Shown piece after piece: positions 10,193-20,436 of a stretch of 58,917 nt of DNA. Within the stretch, counting starts at the first letter, position 1. The number at the start of each line of letters is the position of its first letter. Source of the DNA: Bacteroidota bacterium (GTDB taxonomy: Bacteria; Bacteroidota; Ignavibacteria; UBA10030); contig JALONQ010000015.1 in assembly GCA_025454835.1 (NCBI GenBank), positions 1 through 58,917 on the forward strand, written 5' to 3'. Both the position numbers and the translations under genes were made by a program. The notes under the pieces were generated by a model. It did not search any database and was not told where the DNA came from. It saw only the letters and a program-made list of their open reading frames with translations.

Positions 10193-13100
10193 TCAGTTCT
10201 TGTCGCCGGTCAATTGCCGCACGCGATCGATCTCGCGCTGCGCCGCCGTCTTGAACGACGGATCGATCCCCGGACGTTGAATGATCTGTCGATACATCGC
10301 CACTGCCTGATCGAACCGGGACATCTTCTCATACGACTGGCCCGCCATGTAGTACGACGCCGCCACCCAGTCGACCGGTCCGGACCTCGTGACGAGGTAC
10401 GGCACCTTGAGGAACTCGAGGATCGCCTGCTGGTGATCTCCCTTGTAGTGATACGCCTCGCCGATGTAGTAGCGAAGCTCCGCTTCGAGGTCCGCCCCCG
10501 CCGTCTGCAGCAGGTTCTGCAGATGGGTCACCGATTGGTCGTTGTAGCCGAGCTTCTGGTAGAGGACGCCGATATCGATGCGCTTGTTCATCAGCTCCGG
10601 GTCATCGGGATACTGGTCGATGTACCGCCGTGTCATCTGGAGCGCGGCGTCGAACAACGCTTGCTCTTTGTACGTCAGGATCAGATTGTTCATCGCGAAC
10701 TGCACCAGGTCGGCGGAGCTCTTGGGATCGTCCATCACCGCCTTGAACAGCGCCGAGGCGCGGTCCCATTGCTCCAGCGCATACAGCGCATTGCCGAGGC
10801 TCAGTCGCACCCGCGGCGCCAACGCATGCTGCGGATATCGCTGGAGGACGCTGTCGTACACCTCGGCGGCACGCGGAACTTCCTGGTCGAGCTCGTAGGT
10901 GCGCCCCAGCCAGAACCATGCTTCCGCCGCCGTCGGCGTGTTCGGATACTGCCGGACCACCAGCTCGAACCGCTCACGGGCGCCGGAGGTCTTCTCTTTC
11001 CGAAGCAAGTGCTTGCCGCGCTCGAACTCAAAGACCGCCACGTCGGACGCCGCCTTCGGATACTTCTTGACGAACAGGCCGATACGCCGGTCGGCTTCCT
11101 TCAGATTGTCCAGGCGCAGGTACGCGTTGATCGTCTGCGATTCCAGCCGCTGTCGGAGCGAGTCGGAGACGTTCTTCGACAGAAGGTCGCTGTAGCGCGT
11201 GATCGCTTCCGCATACTGCTCATTGCGGAAGAGCAGGTCGGCGCTTTCGAGGGCGACGGCGTTCACGTCGCCGCCGGCCGCCGCCGAGATGCGAGCCGCT
11301 TCCTGCATGTGGGCCGACGCCCGCGGAAGGTCGTTACGCGCCTCTGCCAAAGCGGCCAACGCCGTATACGAGGTCAACAGGATCGTCGGGTCGGTCTCGC
11401 GTGAGATCACCTCGCCATACCAGCGCGCCGCTTCATCGTTCCGGCCGATACGCTGGTTCGCCACCGCCATTCGGAAGGCCGACGAGGCCGGCATTTGGCG
11501 CACTTCCAACCGGTCTTCTTCGATGCGTCGACGGGCCGCCGCATACCGGTCGGCCGCCGTCGTCCATGCCTCAGCTCCGAACGCCCCATCGGCCAAGAGC
11601 AGGTCCAGCGTGACCGGATCGACGGCATACGGAGCCGTCCTTCGCGCGCGGTCGACCCATCGTTCGACCGCGGCCTGATCTCCCTTGTCGGCGGAAAGAC
11701 GCGCAGCACGCAACGCCGCCGCAAGGCCGCGCGGATGGGCCATGTCACGCTCAGCGATACCGGCCATCAGCGACTGGGCCGAATCGCGGTCTCCCCGCGC
11801 TTCCAGCTGAAGCGCGATCTGGTAGGTCGCCTCGACCGACCGACCGCGGTCTCCCCCGGCCGCTGCCGCGGCCGACCACCACGTCAGAGCCGCGTCCGGC
11901 GCTTTGAGCGCCGACGCGCGCTCCGCGAGGGTCAGATACATCTTGTCGCGTTGACGGTGCGTCACATAGAGAGAATCGACCTCGCCGGCGATCGCGCGCA
12001 GGTCGGCCACCGAGGCGGCGCGGACGGCCCGGAGTTCGACGAGCGACACAGCGCCGTCGGATGACAACGGATGGTCGGGGTGATCGTGCAGGAGCGAATC
12101 GAAGAGGGCGATCGCATCGTTTCGCCAGCGATCCCGTAGGGCGCGCGAGATGCCAGGCCGTTCGGCCTCTGATGAAGCCGCGACTCCAGCCTTATACCAA
12201 GCCGTCGGGCGAAGCGACGATTCCAATCCCCCCAGCAACGCCCTTCGATACTGTGCTTGCGCCAGATCGTAGTTCTTAAGCTGTGCAAAGGAGATCTCGG
12301 CCAGTCGAAAGGCCAGCGCCGAGCGTTGCTGTTCTCCGATCACATCGCCCAGCAGAAGCGCGAGTTGTTCCGTGCCGGCATCGCGGTCACGCATCTCGAA
12401 GAGCGTCATGATGCGCAGGTCCGCGGCCACGGCAGGCGCCAGCGGGCTTGCCGAAAATCGCGTCGCGAACTGTTCGAACCGGCGCTTGGCTTCGGGGAGG
12501 TCGCCCCGCGCGCGCGCGCAGCGAGCCGCGCCATACGCTGCCGCATCGGCGATCGACGCCGCGGCGGGATCGGCCGCCAGACGCTCAAAGATCGGCTCTG
12601 CACCCACAGGATCGCTCAGTCCAGTCTCCAGCGCATGCCCGGCCCAGAGCCACAACGTCGGCGTGGCGGGATCGGACGGTGAGGCCTGCCCGAAGAGCGT
12701 TACGCGACGGACGACCTCGTCCCATCGTGAGGTCCATCGGGCCGCCTTCACTCCCGCGATCATATAGGCCGTCCGGTCACCTTGCGTGGTCGTGTCGTCC
12801 GCCGCGCGTTCATACCAACGAGCCGCGGTGGACGTATCGCCGGCAAGCTCAGCCAGACGTCCCGCTTCGAGCGCGGCCGTGGTGCGGCGTGGACCGGCGA
12901 GCCGAGTCGCGGCTTCGAACGCGCGCCGCGCTCCCGCCGCATCACGACGGAGCGCGAGCGAACGGCCGATGCGAATGAAGGCGTGTTGCCGAACGTCCGA
13001 CGAAACTCGCCCGGTGTCCTCAGCGACCGACCTCCATGCTGCGGCCGCATCGGCATGATCGCCGGTCGCCTCCTTTAGCTCCGCCAGTTGGAACAGCGCC

Positions 13101-13843
13101 GCCGGAAGGACCGCCGACGCGCGGTAGTTCTTCAGAATGTCCTGGAGCGCGTCTTCCGCCGCACGTGGACGTCGCATGGCCACGGCAAGTCGTGCGTTCA
13201 CCAACTGGGCTTCGGCGCGCGCGTTCGCATCCTTGCTTCCTTCGAGCACCTTGCGGGATTCTTGCGCCGCAGCGTCGAACTGACCGGCCTCGATGAAGTA
13301 GGTCGCCAGCCGCAAGCGGGCTTCGACGACGTCGGCCGATCCGTACTCTTGCGTCAGGGTCTTCAGAACCCGCATGGCGCTCGTACGGTCGCCGAGCGAT
13401 TCAAACAGGTCAGCCGCTTTCTGCAGCGCGAAGGGGGCTTGTCTTGAGCGGGGATGAAAGGTCCGCACGCGTTCGTAGGCAAGGGCCGCCTCGGCCCTAT
13501 CTCCTGTGGCCTCGTAGGACTCGGCAACTCGAAGCCAGGCTTCCGGAGCTTTCGGATTCTCCGGGTACGAAAGGGCGAAATTCTGGAAGGTGAAGCGGGC
13601 CTCGTCTTGGCGGCCCAGATTGGATTGCGTCAAACCAAGGTAGTACCGGGCCTCGATCGCCTGCTGGGAGGAGCCATAGTAGGCGATGAACTGGCGAAAT
13701 TGCTCGAGGGCCAGGTCGTAGAACCGGTCATTGTACAGATTCAGCGCGAGCTTGAAATCCGCATTCTCTTTGGAATCTTGCGGAAGGGCCGGTTGGGCCA
13801 GAAAGAGGAGCAGGGCAAGGGAGAGACTAGAAAACCGTCGCAT
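10193..13843 (-). CDS. large exported TPR-repeat protein
   Basis: The ATG at 13843 is chosen because it opens a signal peptide (MRRFSSLSLALLLFLAQPALPQ). The 1216-residue mature protein is nearly all tetratricopeptide repeats (e.g. 'LALNLYNDRFYDLALEQF', 'AEAWFWLGRTYELDQEVP', 'EAYHYKGDHQQAILEF'). The first and last repeats resemble YbgF/BamD-type outer-membrane assembly TPRs. Periplasmic TPR scaffolds of this size occur beside T9SS or gliding genes in related phyla, but nothing here proves such a role. An in-frame upstream extension of 58 Arg-rich residues is judged non-coding. Confidence 0.85.
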   Translation of the reverse strand: MRRFSSLSLALLLFLAQPALPQDSKENADFKLALNLYNDRFYDLALEQFRQFIAYYGSSQQAIEARYYLGLTQSNLGRQDEARFTFQNFALSYPENPKAPEAWLRVAESYEATGDRAEAALAYERVRTFHPRSRQAPFALQKAADLFESLGDRTSAMRVLKTLTQEYGSADVVEARLRLATYFIEAGQFDAAAQESRKVLEGSKDANARAEAQLVNARLAVAMRRPRAAEDALQDILKNYRASAVLPAALFQLAELKEATGDHADAAAAWRSVAEDTGRVSSDVRQHAFIRIGRSLALRRDAAGARRAFEAATRLAGPRRTTAALEAGRLAELAGDTSTAARWYERAADDTTTQGDRTAYMIAGVKAARWTSRWDEVVRRVTLFGQASPSDPATPTLWLWAGHALETGLSDPVGAEPIFERLAADPAAASIADAAAYGAARCARARGDLPEAKRRFEQFATRFSASPLAPAVAADLRIMTLFEMRDRDAGTEQLALLLGDVIGEQQRSALAFRLAEISFAQLKNYDLAQAQYRRALLGGLESSLRPTAWYKAGVAASSEAERPGISRALRDRWRNDAIALFDSLLHDHPDHPLSSDGAVSLVELRAVRAASVADLRAIAGEVDSLYVTHRQRDKMYLTLAERASALKAPDAALTWWSAAAAAGGDRGRSVEATYQIALQLEARGDRDSAQSLMAGIAERDMAHPRGLAAALRAARLSADKGDQAAVERWVDRARRTAPYAVDPVTLDLLLADGAFGAEAWTTAADRYAAARRRIEEDRLEVRQMPASSAFRMAVANQRIGRNDEAARWYGEVISRETDPTILLTSYTALAALAEARNDLPRASAHMQEAARISAAAGGDVNAVALESADLLFRNEQYAEAITRYSDLLSKNVSDSLRQRLESQTINAYLRLDNLKEADRRIGLFVKKYPKAASDVAVFEFERGKHLLRKEKTSGARERFELVVRQYPNTPTAAEAWFWLGRTYELDQEVPRAAEVYDSVLQRYPQHALAPRVRLSLGNALYALEQWDRASALFKAVMDDPKSSADLVQFAMNNLILTYKEQALFDAALQMTRRYIDQYPDDPELMNKRIDIGVLYQKLGYNDQSVTHLQNLLQTAGADLEAELRYYIGEAYHYKGDHQQAILEFLKVPYLVTRSGPVDWVAASYYMAGQSYEKMSRFDQAVAMYRQIIQRPGIDPSFKTAAQREIDRVRQLTGDKN

Positions 13844-14401
13844 GAAGCTCAAAATACGACTACTCCGACGCGTTATCAATTGATTACTTGATGGCATGGC
13901 AGGTGATCTCCTAACAGGCGGAAAAGGGCGATTTCGAGGTCGTCGCCGCCGACTCCTTCCTTCTTTTCTACGCGACCCTGACCTGGATTCAGCAAGCCCG
14001 CCCATTGCTGACATCAAAGAAATGGCCCATTCGGGTTTCTGACGGACCGGGCAGATCGTCCAGCCTGCGGTCTGGGCAGAGTCCCGACCGTCTCAAGGGG
14101 GAAGCGCCCTGATACATGCAAGAACTGGCCGTTCTAGGAATACGGAAATCAGTCACAGAACTTCACAATTGTGGGAAACACGCCCCGGCGGGCCTCCAGA
14201 ATGGCCATTTTTTGAGCAAAGGTTGCAGGTTGGTGTTGAATTATTCTACAATTTGGAGGCATGGGGCTTGTATGTTCTACCACATCTCCACAGTCTGTTG
14301 CGGAGAACCATATTCTACGGGCGGAGCGACTCATGGGTAGCTTCGTGAGAAAGGCCCGGCCGAAGAATCCACCACCACACACAGATTCCTTTGGAGGAAT
14401 C
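13844..14401. other. divergent promoter region, no gene seen
   Basis: These 558 bases separate the TPR gene and the cytochrome gene. No coding region is supported. An AT-rich stretch at about 14225-14275 (GTTGAATTATTCTACAATTTG) is the best candidate promoter for the cytochrome. A TAGGAAT element at 14135-14141 recurs in other promoter regions of the window. Confidence 0.4.
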
Positions 14402-17257
14402 ATGAAGACTGCTTTCTACTGTCTCGTAGCACTGCTCGCGCTGTTGCTCGTCGCGGCAGAGCCGGTCGCCGCACAGGTACAGACGAAGATTGTTGTCGTC
14501 GCCGTGCCGGACCGGTTCAAGGCGGGTAACGGGAACGAGCCGACACACGGCATTCCGAACGTCGGAGTTGGTGCGCGCGTTGTGCTCAAGCCGTTCGTCG
14601 GTCGGGGCACATCGATCCACACGAACAGCCTCATCGGATTGAATGCAACGAGCGCGTCGTGGAGTTTCACGTCGAAGCCCGCGGGATCGATCCTGACGAA
14701 TACGGACATCAAGGACACGGCACTTGCCGGCAACATGGGCAAGATCGTGTACTTCAAGCCTGATGTCCCGGGTTCGTATGTTGTCAGCATGACGGTCCAG
14801 GCGGATAGCGCCGGCGTCGCACAGGGAAGCGCCACGGCGACATTGACGGTCACAGCCGCAATGTTCAAGGGCGTGGGCCCGTTCCGTCCGAGCAGCGGCA
14901 AGACGCTCAGCCCCTTCAATTGCGCCCCGTGTCACGACCAAAACAGCGGTCAGTTCGCAACGTTCAAGAACACGAATCACGCCGTCGCGTTGACAAATCG
15001 TGTCAACGAAGAAGGCGGACATTTCAGCTCCAACTGCATGCGTTGCCACACGGCCAGCACGGCCGGCTTTGGCAGCAACGGCGGCTATGATGACTACGCC
15101 ACCAAGCTGGGCTTCACGATCCCCGCGCACAATGGGACGGGCGTGTGGGATTCGCTCCTTACAGTCGCCGATACGAAGGCGACGGCGGGAAGCGACTCCA
15201 TGCGCGTCATGTTGGGCCTCGCCGGGATCCAGTGCGAAAGCTGCCATGGTCCGGCGGGTGAGCATGTCATGACGGGCGACCCGAGCCTGATGGCGAAGGA
15301 ACACACGTCGGATGTGTGCGCTCCGTGCCACTATTCTAGCGACCGCCATCCGAAGGGCTATGCGTGGGAAGGCACTGCACATGCGGTCTCGGCCACTGAG
15401 GGTCCGTTGAATCCGCAGTACACCAACCGCAACACCTGCTCGACCTGCCACATCGGCCAGGGCTTCGTGAACGAGCGGATCAAGGGCAACCCGGCTCCGA
15501 CGACCGGCTACCAGAACCCGGAGAGCATCGGCTGCGTGACCTGCCACGATCCGCACAGCAACGTGGGCATGGAGCACCAGTTGTATCGCAAGACCGTGGC
15601 CGACGCCTGCACGGCGTGCCACCAGTCGCGCATCAGCAGCCGCGGCCTGCACCATTCGCATCAGGGCCCGATGATCCAGGGCATCAATGCGACGCCGATG
15701 ACGGCGGCCCTGAACAAGGCCACCACGCCCGACCTGTTCAACAACTTCTCTGGGTGGCAGCTTCCGGGCTACCGGTATGACAACGGCACGCACAGCGAGA
15801 TCGAAGACCGTTGCGTGACCTGCCATATGGCCCAGTCCCCCGACTTCGACCCATCGTTCATGTCGCCCGACACTCTGTTGAACGTCGTCGGCGGCCACAC
15901 GTGGAAGGTGTCGTGGACGGATGTGAACGGCACGCACGTCAACAACAAGGGCTGCGCCGGTCCGGATTGTCACGGCGGCACCATCGCCGATGTGACGGGC
16001 TTCACCGAGGGTTCGCGCGCAGCGGTCCAGGTCCTGCTTGACACGCTCCGGGCCAACCTGCCGAAGCGCTCGCCGACGGCCAACCCGAACCCGAACGACC
16101 CGAAGTTCCCGACCGAAGCCGGTCTGACGACGATCCAGGCGGCAGCGTCGTACAACTTCTATTTCGTATGGTATGACGGTTCGAACGGCGTCCACAACCC
16201 GATCTACGCTCGCCAACTGCTGGAGTCGTCGATCGAACAGCTGAAGCTTGGCGCCGGCGCGGCGGCGATCGCGTCTATCAAGGATTCGCCGAACGACCAG
16301 GGCGGAAAGGTCCAGATCGTGTGGAACCAGTTCCCGGCCGAGAAGTACTCCTTCAACAAGGTCGTCAACTACGGCGTGTGGCGTCAGGTAGAGTCCACCA
16401 CCGGCATGAAGGTGACCGCGGCGCCGAAGAAGAACTACACCGAGATGATCCAGACCGGCACGGTCGGTGAGAAGTACTCGGTCAACGGCCTCGTGTGGAA
16501 GTTCGAAGGGACCATCCCGGCGACCAACCTGACGCAGTACATGTTCGAAGCCACGACGAGCAAGAACCTCGCCGGCACCGACACCGTGTCGGCCCGCACG
16601 TCGTTCTACGTCGCCGGCTACTCGGCCGACAACATGGTCGTCTATTCGTCGCCGATCTTCACAGGCTTCTCGGTGGACAACATCCCGCCGCTGAAGGTCG
16701 TGAACTTCTCGGTGACCAAGACCCCGACGGGCGCCACGCTGAACTGGAAGCCGCAGGACCAGGAAGCGGACGTTGTGCAGTACAATATCTATCGCGGCAC
16801 GACGGCTGACTTCGTTCCCGGTACGCCGATCGCGACGGTCGACGTGATGACCTATGCCGACGCCTTTGCTTCGGGCGACTACTTCTACAAGCTCGAAGGC
16901 GTCGATAAGGCCGGCAACAAGGGCGTCATCTCGGCCCCCGTTGGCACCACCAACGTCGCGGAAGTGGGCGGCGTTCCGACCGAGTATGCGCTCGGCCAGA
17001 ACTACCCGAACCCCTTCAACCCGACGACGGTGATCCCGTTCTCGCTGCCCAACACGGGCCATGCGGTCCTGAAGGTCTACACGATCTCGGGTGAAGAGAT
17101 CGCGACCCTCGTCGACCGCGAGATGAGCGCGGGCAACTATCACTTCACGTGGGACGGCCGCAACAAGGTCGGCCAGACGGTCGCCACAGGCATGTATCTG
17201 TATCGCCTGCAGTCCGGCACGTTCTCGTCCGTGAAGAAGATGGTGCTGGTGAAGTAA
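14402..17257 (+). CDS. secreted nine-haem cytochrome c with FN3 and T9SS sorting domains
   Basis: A GGAGG Shine-Dalgarno precedes the ATG at 14402, which opens a signal peptide (MKTAFYCLVALLALLLVAAEP). The 951-residue product has eight CxxCH haem motifs (CAPCH, CMRCH, CESCH, CAPCH, CSTCH, CVTCH, CTACH, CVTCH) and one C-x4-CH (CAGPDCH). An N-terminal Ig-like domain (about residues 25-170) precedes them; an FN3-like domain ('PPLKVVNFSVTKTPTGATLNW') and a type IX sorting domain ('YALGQNYPNPFNPTTVI') follow. It should mature in the periplasm and be displayed at or beyond the outer surface, fitting extracellular electron transfer or surface redox chemistry. A terminator follows. Confidence 0.9.
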   Translation: MKTAFYCLVALLALLLVAAEPVAAQVQTKIVVVAVPDRFKAGNGNEPTHGIPNVGVGARVVLKPFVGRGTSIHTNSLIGLNATSASWSFTSKPAGSILTNTDIKDTALAGNMGKIVYFKPDVPGSYVVSMTVQADSAGVAQGSATATLTVTAAMFKGVGPFRPSSGKTLSPFNCAPCHDQNSGQFATFKNTNHAVALTNRVNEEGGHFSSNCMRCHTASTAGFGSNGGYDDYATKLGFTIPAHNGTGVWDSLLTVADTKATAGSDSMRVMLGLAGIQCESCHGPAGEHVMTGDPSLMAKEHTSDVCAPCHYSSDRHPKGYAWEGTAHAVSATEGPLNPQYTNRNTCSTCHIGQGFVNERIKGNPAPTTGYQNPESIGCVTCHDPHSNVGMEHQLYRKTVADACTACHQSRISSRGLHHSHQGPMIQGINATPMTAALNKATTPDLFNNFSGWQLPGYRYDNGTHSEIEDRCVTCHMAQSPDFDPSFMSPDTLLNVVGGHTWKVSWTDVNGTHVNNKGCAGPDCHGGTIADVTGFTEGSRAAVQVLLDTLRANLPKRSPTANPNPNDPKFPTEAGLTTIQAAASYNFYFVWYDGSNGVHNPIYARQLLESSIEQLKLGAGAAAIASIKDSPNDQGGKVQIVWNQFPAEKYSFNKVVNYGVWRQVESTTGMKVTAAPKKNYTEMIQTGTVGEKYSVNGLVWKFEGTIPATNLTQYMFEATTSKNLAGTDTVSARTSFYVAGYSADNMVVYSSPIFTGFSVDNIPPLKVVNFSVTKTPTGATLNWKPQDQEADVVQYNIYRGTTADFVPGTPIATVDVMTYADAFASGDYFYKLEGVDKAGNKGVISAPVGTTNVAEVGGVPTEYALGQNYPNPFNPTTVIPFSLPNTGHAVLKVYTISGEEIATLVDREMSAGNYHFTWDGRNKVGQTVATGMYLYRLQSGTFSSVKKMVLVK

Positions 17258-17282
17258 CGCCGGCTCGCTTCACAAGAACAAG

Positions 17283-17313
17283 AGAGCCCCGGGAGAAACA
17301 CCCGGGGCTCTTT
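17283..17313 (+). terminator. terminator of the cytochrome gene
   Basis: AGAGCCCCGGG pairs perfectly with CCCGGGGCTCT around an AGAAACA loop and is followed by TTTC. It begins 26 bases after the stop codon. Confidence 0.9.
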
Positions 17314-17665
17314 CATGTACATCAGTGCGAGCCGGAAACTCCAAATGCCAAACTCTCCCCGCCAGAAGATGAACCATGGCGGGCAGGCAGACTCCAAACA
17401 GACTTCAGGACCTCGAATCCCAAGGATCCAGACGCACAGGATCTCCCGAACTCCCAAATCTCGCACACACAGGCCCCCGAAGCTTTCCACAGACCTTCGT
17501 CTTTTCAAGCCTCATCCCAATCCCTTCCACCTACAACCTCACACCGTACGGCAGGCTTCCCATCTGATTCCTTCCCAACTCCTTCCTCCTCTCACCTATC
17601 ACCTCCAACAAGAAGGCCCCCGGAGCTCTCCGGAGGCCTTCTGGGTTCTTCGCCCTGAGGTCGCG
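17314..17665. other. non-coding spacer with low-complexity sequence
   Basis: No gene is supported. The stretch consists of C- and A-rich degenerate phrases (CCAAACTC, CAGACTCCAAAC). It ends in the hairpin that terminates the sdh operon from the other side. Confidence 0.6.
17613..17640 (-). terminator. terminator of the sdhCAB operon
   Basis: AAGGCCTCCGGA (read on the minus strand) pairs with TCCGGGGGCCTT around a 4-base loop, with one mismatch or wobble, 26 bases beyond the sdhB stop. A CTTCTTGTT tail follows. Confidence 0.75.
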
Positions 17666-18439
17666 CTACGCTCCGCCGGCGGACTCCTTCTGCTCTTCTT
17701 TCACCAGATTCGCGCGCAGATACTCCCGGTTCAGCCGGGCGATATGCGTCACCGAGACCTCCTTCGGGCACTCGGCTTCGCACGCGTAGTTGTTCGAGCA
17801 GTTGCCGAACCCCTCGTCGTCCATCTGCTTCACCATTTTCAGGACCCGCTCGGTCCGCTCGACCTGACCCTGCGGCAACAGCGCCAACTGCGACACCTTC
17901 GCCGCGACGAACAGCATCGCTGACCCATTCGGGCAGGCAGCCACGCACGCCCCGCATCCGATACATGCCGCAGCGTCCATCGCCTCGTCCGCCACATGCT
18001 TCGGGATCGGAATGGCGTTGCCGTCGGGTACGCCGCCGGTCTTCACCGACACGTATCCCCCGGCCTGCATGATCCGGTCCATCGCCGTCCGGTCGACCAT
18101 CAGGTCCTTGATCACCGGGAACGCCTTCGCCCGCCAGGGTTCCAGCGTGATCGTATCGCCGTCGCGGAATGTCCGCATGTGCAACTGGCATGTTGCGATG
18201 GCCCGATTTGGACCGTGGGCCCGCCCGCCGATCACGATGCCGCACGAACCGCAGACCCCTTCGCGGCAGTCATGGTCGAACGCGATCGGCTCCTTTCCCG
18301 CTTTCACGAGGTCGGTATTGACCACGTCGAGCATCTCGAGGAACGACATATGCTCGCTCACATTGCTCGCGACGTAGGTCTCGAACCGGCCCGAGCTTTG
18401 GGCGTTCTGTTGGCGCCAGACGTTGAGAGTGATCTTCAT
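17666..18439 (-). CDS. sdhB: succinate dehydrogenase/fumarate reductase iron-sulfur subunit
   Basis: This 257-residue subunit carries electrons from flavin to quinone. The 2Fe-2S ligands lie in '[10 protein letters not shown]' and a following Cys ('ATCQLH'). The 4Fe-4S and 3Fe-4S ligands are in '[12 protein letters not shown]' and in '[12 protein letters not shown]', all intact. It is the last gene of sdhC-sdhA-sdhB. The gene order and single cytochrome b subunit match the B-type enzyme of Bacteroidota, Epsilonproteobacteria and Bacillus, which may work as succinate:quinone oxidoreductase or fumarate reductase. Direction is not decided by sequence. Confidence 0.96.
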   Translation of the reverse strand: MKITLNVWRQQNAQSSGRFETYVASNVSEHMSFLEMLDVVNTDLVKAGKEPIAFDHDCREGVCGSCGIVIGGRAHGPNRAIATCQLHMRTFRDGDTITLEPWRAKAFPVIKDLMVDRTAMDRIMQAGGYVSVKTGGVPDGNAIPIPKHVADEAMDAAACIGCGACVAACPNGSAMLFVAAKVSQLALLPQGQVERTERVLKMVKQMDDEGFGNCSNNYACEAECPKEVSVTHIARLNREYLRANLVKEEQKESAGGA

Positions 18440-18520
18440 AAGAGAACCAGAAAATGGGTGATCGAACGTGAGCTCCCCGCACGCGTGGGGGGCAGGAAAA
18501 GCCGGGTCAGGGACCCGGAC

Positions 18521-20434
18521 TTACTTGTAGCTCCTCTGGCTCGGCTTCACATACTCGAAGTCCAGCTTCTCCTTGTGCATCTTTGGCGAACTCACTTTGC
18601 CGGTGTACTCCCAGGCCGCGACGTAGGCGAACTTCGCGTCGTTCCGCTTGGCCTCGCCTTCGTCCGTCTGATGCTCCTCGCGGAAATGCCCGCCGCACGA
18701 TTCCTCCCGCTGCAATGCGTCGAGCGCCATCAGTTCTCCCAATTCGAAGAAATCGGCCACCCGGCCCGCCTTCTCCAGTTCGCTGTTGACGTCGGCCGCC
18801 ACGCCCGTGATCTTCACGTCCTTCCAGAACTTCTCGCGAAGCGCGGAGATCTCTTTGGCCGCCTTCTTGAGGCCTGCGGCGTTCCGCGCCATGCCGACGT
18901 GGTCCCACATGATCTTGCCCAGCTGGCGATGGAACTCGTCCACCGTCGTCTTGCCGTTGACCGACATGAGCTTTTCGACCTGCTTCTGGATCTCGGTCTC
19001 GGTACGCTTGAAGTCGGCATGGTCCGTGCCCACGGCGGGGAACTTCGTCGACGCGAGGTAGTCGCCGATCGTGTACGGCAGAATGAAGTATCCGTCGGCC
19101 AACCCCTGCATCAGGGCCGAAGCTCCCAGCCGATTGGCGCCGTGGTCCGAGAAGTTGGCTTCGCCGATCACGTACAGGCCGGGGATCGTGCTCATCAGGT
19201 TGTAATCCACCCACAACCCGCCCATGGTGTAGTGGACGGCGGGGTAGATGCGCATCGGCGTCGTGTAGGGATCCTCAGCCGTGATCTGCTTGTACATGTC
19301 GAACAGGTTGCCGTACTTGCCCGCAACATTGTCCTTCCCCAATCGCTTGATGGCATCGGCAAAGTCCAGGTACACGGCCAGCCCCGTTTCTCCCACGCCG
19401 TGCCCCTTGTCGCACATCTCCTTCGCTCGCCGCGAGGCCACGTCGCGCGGCACCAGGTTGCCGAACGATGGATACATCCGCTCGAGATAGTAGTCGCGCT
19501 CCGCTTCCGGTATATCCCCCGGCCGCCGCTTGTCTCCCTTGGCCTTCGGCACCCACACGCGGCCATCGTTCCGGAGGCTCTCGCTCATGAGCGTCAGCTT
19601 CGACTGATATTCACCGCTTTGCGGGATGCAGGTCGGGTGGATCTGCGTGAAGCATGGATTGCCGAAGAGGGCCCCGCGTTTGTGAGCGCGCCAGATGGCG
19701 GTCGTGTTGCTCGCCTTCGCGTTCGTGGAAAGGAAGAAGACATTGCCGTATCCGCCGGTTGCGAGGACCACCGCGTTGGCCGTGTACTTCTCGATGGCAC
19801 CTGTCACCAGATTCCGGGCGATGATGCCGCGGGCCTGACCGTCGACGACGACGAGGTCGAGCATTTCGCGACGTTCGAACAACGTTACGCCCTTGTTGGC
19901 GATCTGCCGCGAGAGGACGCTGTACGCACCGAGCAGCAGTTGCTGCCCTGTCTGTCCGCGGGCGTAGAAGGTACGCGAGACCTGCGCCCCGCCGAACGAA
20001 CGGTTGTCGAGCAGACCCGAATAGTCGCGCGCGAACGGGACACCCTGCCCCACGCACTGGTCGATGATCGAATTGGAGACCTCGGCGAGCCGGTAGACGT
20101 TGGCCTCACGCGCCCGGTAGTCCCCGCCTTTCAGCGTATCATAGAAGAGACGGTAGACGCTGTCGCCGTCGTTGGAGTAGTTCTTTGGCGCGTTGATGCC
20201 CCCCTGGGCCGCGATGCTGTGAGCGCGTCGGGGGGACTCGTGGTACGTAAAGGCCAGCACCTTGTAGCCAAGCTCGGCCAGCGAAGCGGCCGCCGAAGCG
20301 CCGGCGAGACCCGTGCCGACGACGATCACGGAGTATTTTCGCTTGTTGGCTGGATTGACCAGCTTCACGCCGAACCGGTGGTTCGTCCACTTCTGCTGAA
20401 TGGGGCCGGCGGGGGCTTTCGCGTCGAGTTTCAT
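18521..20434 (-). CDS. sdhA: succinate dehydrogenase/fumarate reductase flavoprotein subunit
   Basis: The 637-residue flavoprotein begins its Rossmann fold with '[20 protein letters not shown]'. '[16 protein letters not shown]' surrounds the FAD site, and the substrate-binding segments '[11 protein letters not shown]' and '[16 protein letters not shown]' are intact. His-44 or so in '[12 protein letters not shown]' is the expected 8-alpha-histidyl FAD attachment site. It starts 2 bases after the sdhC stop codon, so translation is probably coupled. Substrate: succinate or fumarate on the cytoplasmic side of the membrane. Confidence 0.96.
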   Translation of the reverse strand: MKLDAKAPAGPIQQKWTNHRFGVKLVNPANKRKYSVIVVGTGLAGASAAASLAELGYKVLAFTYHESPRRAHSIAAQGGINAPKNYSNDGDSVYRLFYDTLKGGDYRAREANVYRLAEVSNSIIDQCVGQGVPFARDYSGLLDNRSFGGAQVSRTFYARGQTGQQLLLGAYSVLSRQIANKGVTLFERREMLDLVVVDGQARGIIARNLVTGAIEKYTANAVVLATGGYGNVFFLSTNAKASNTTAIWRAHKRGALFGNPCFTQIHPTCIPQSGEYQSKLTLMSESLRNDGRVWVPKAKGDKRRPGDIPEAERDYYLERMYPSFGNLVPRDVASRRAKEMCDKGHGVGETGLAVYLDFADAIKRLGKDNVAGKYGNLFDMYKQITAEDPYTTPMRIYPAVHYTMGGLWVDYNLMSTIPGLYVIGEANFSDHGANRLGASALMQGLADGYFILPYTIGDYLASTKFPAVGTDHADFKRTETEIQKQVEKLMSVNGKTTVDEFHRQLGKIMWDHVGMARNAAGLKKAAKEISALREKFWKDVKITGVAADVNSELEKAGRVADFFELGELMALDALQREESCGGHFREEHQTDEGEAKRNDAKFAYVAAWEYTGKVSSPKMHKEKLDFEYVKPSQRSYK

Positions 20435-20436
20435 GA

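Noticed and set aside
9053-11404. Very long open frame opposite the uncharacterised and TPR genes
   Set aside because: It is Arg/His/Asp-rich, has no domain or start signal, and is antisense to well-supported genes. GC-rich codon use opens such shadow frames.
14315-17143. Long minus-strand frame opposite the cytochrome gene
   Set aside because: Haem motifs and signal peptide prove the plus strand. The antisense product is Arg/Val/His-rich without any motif.
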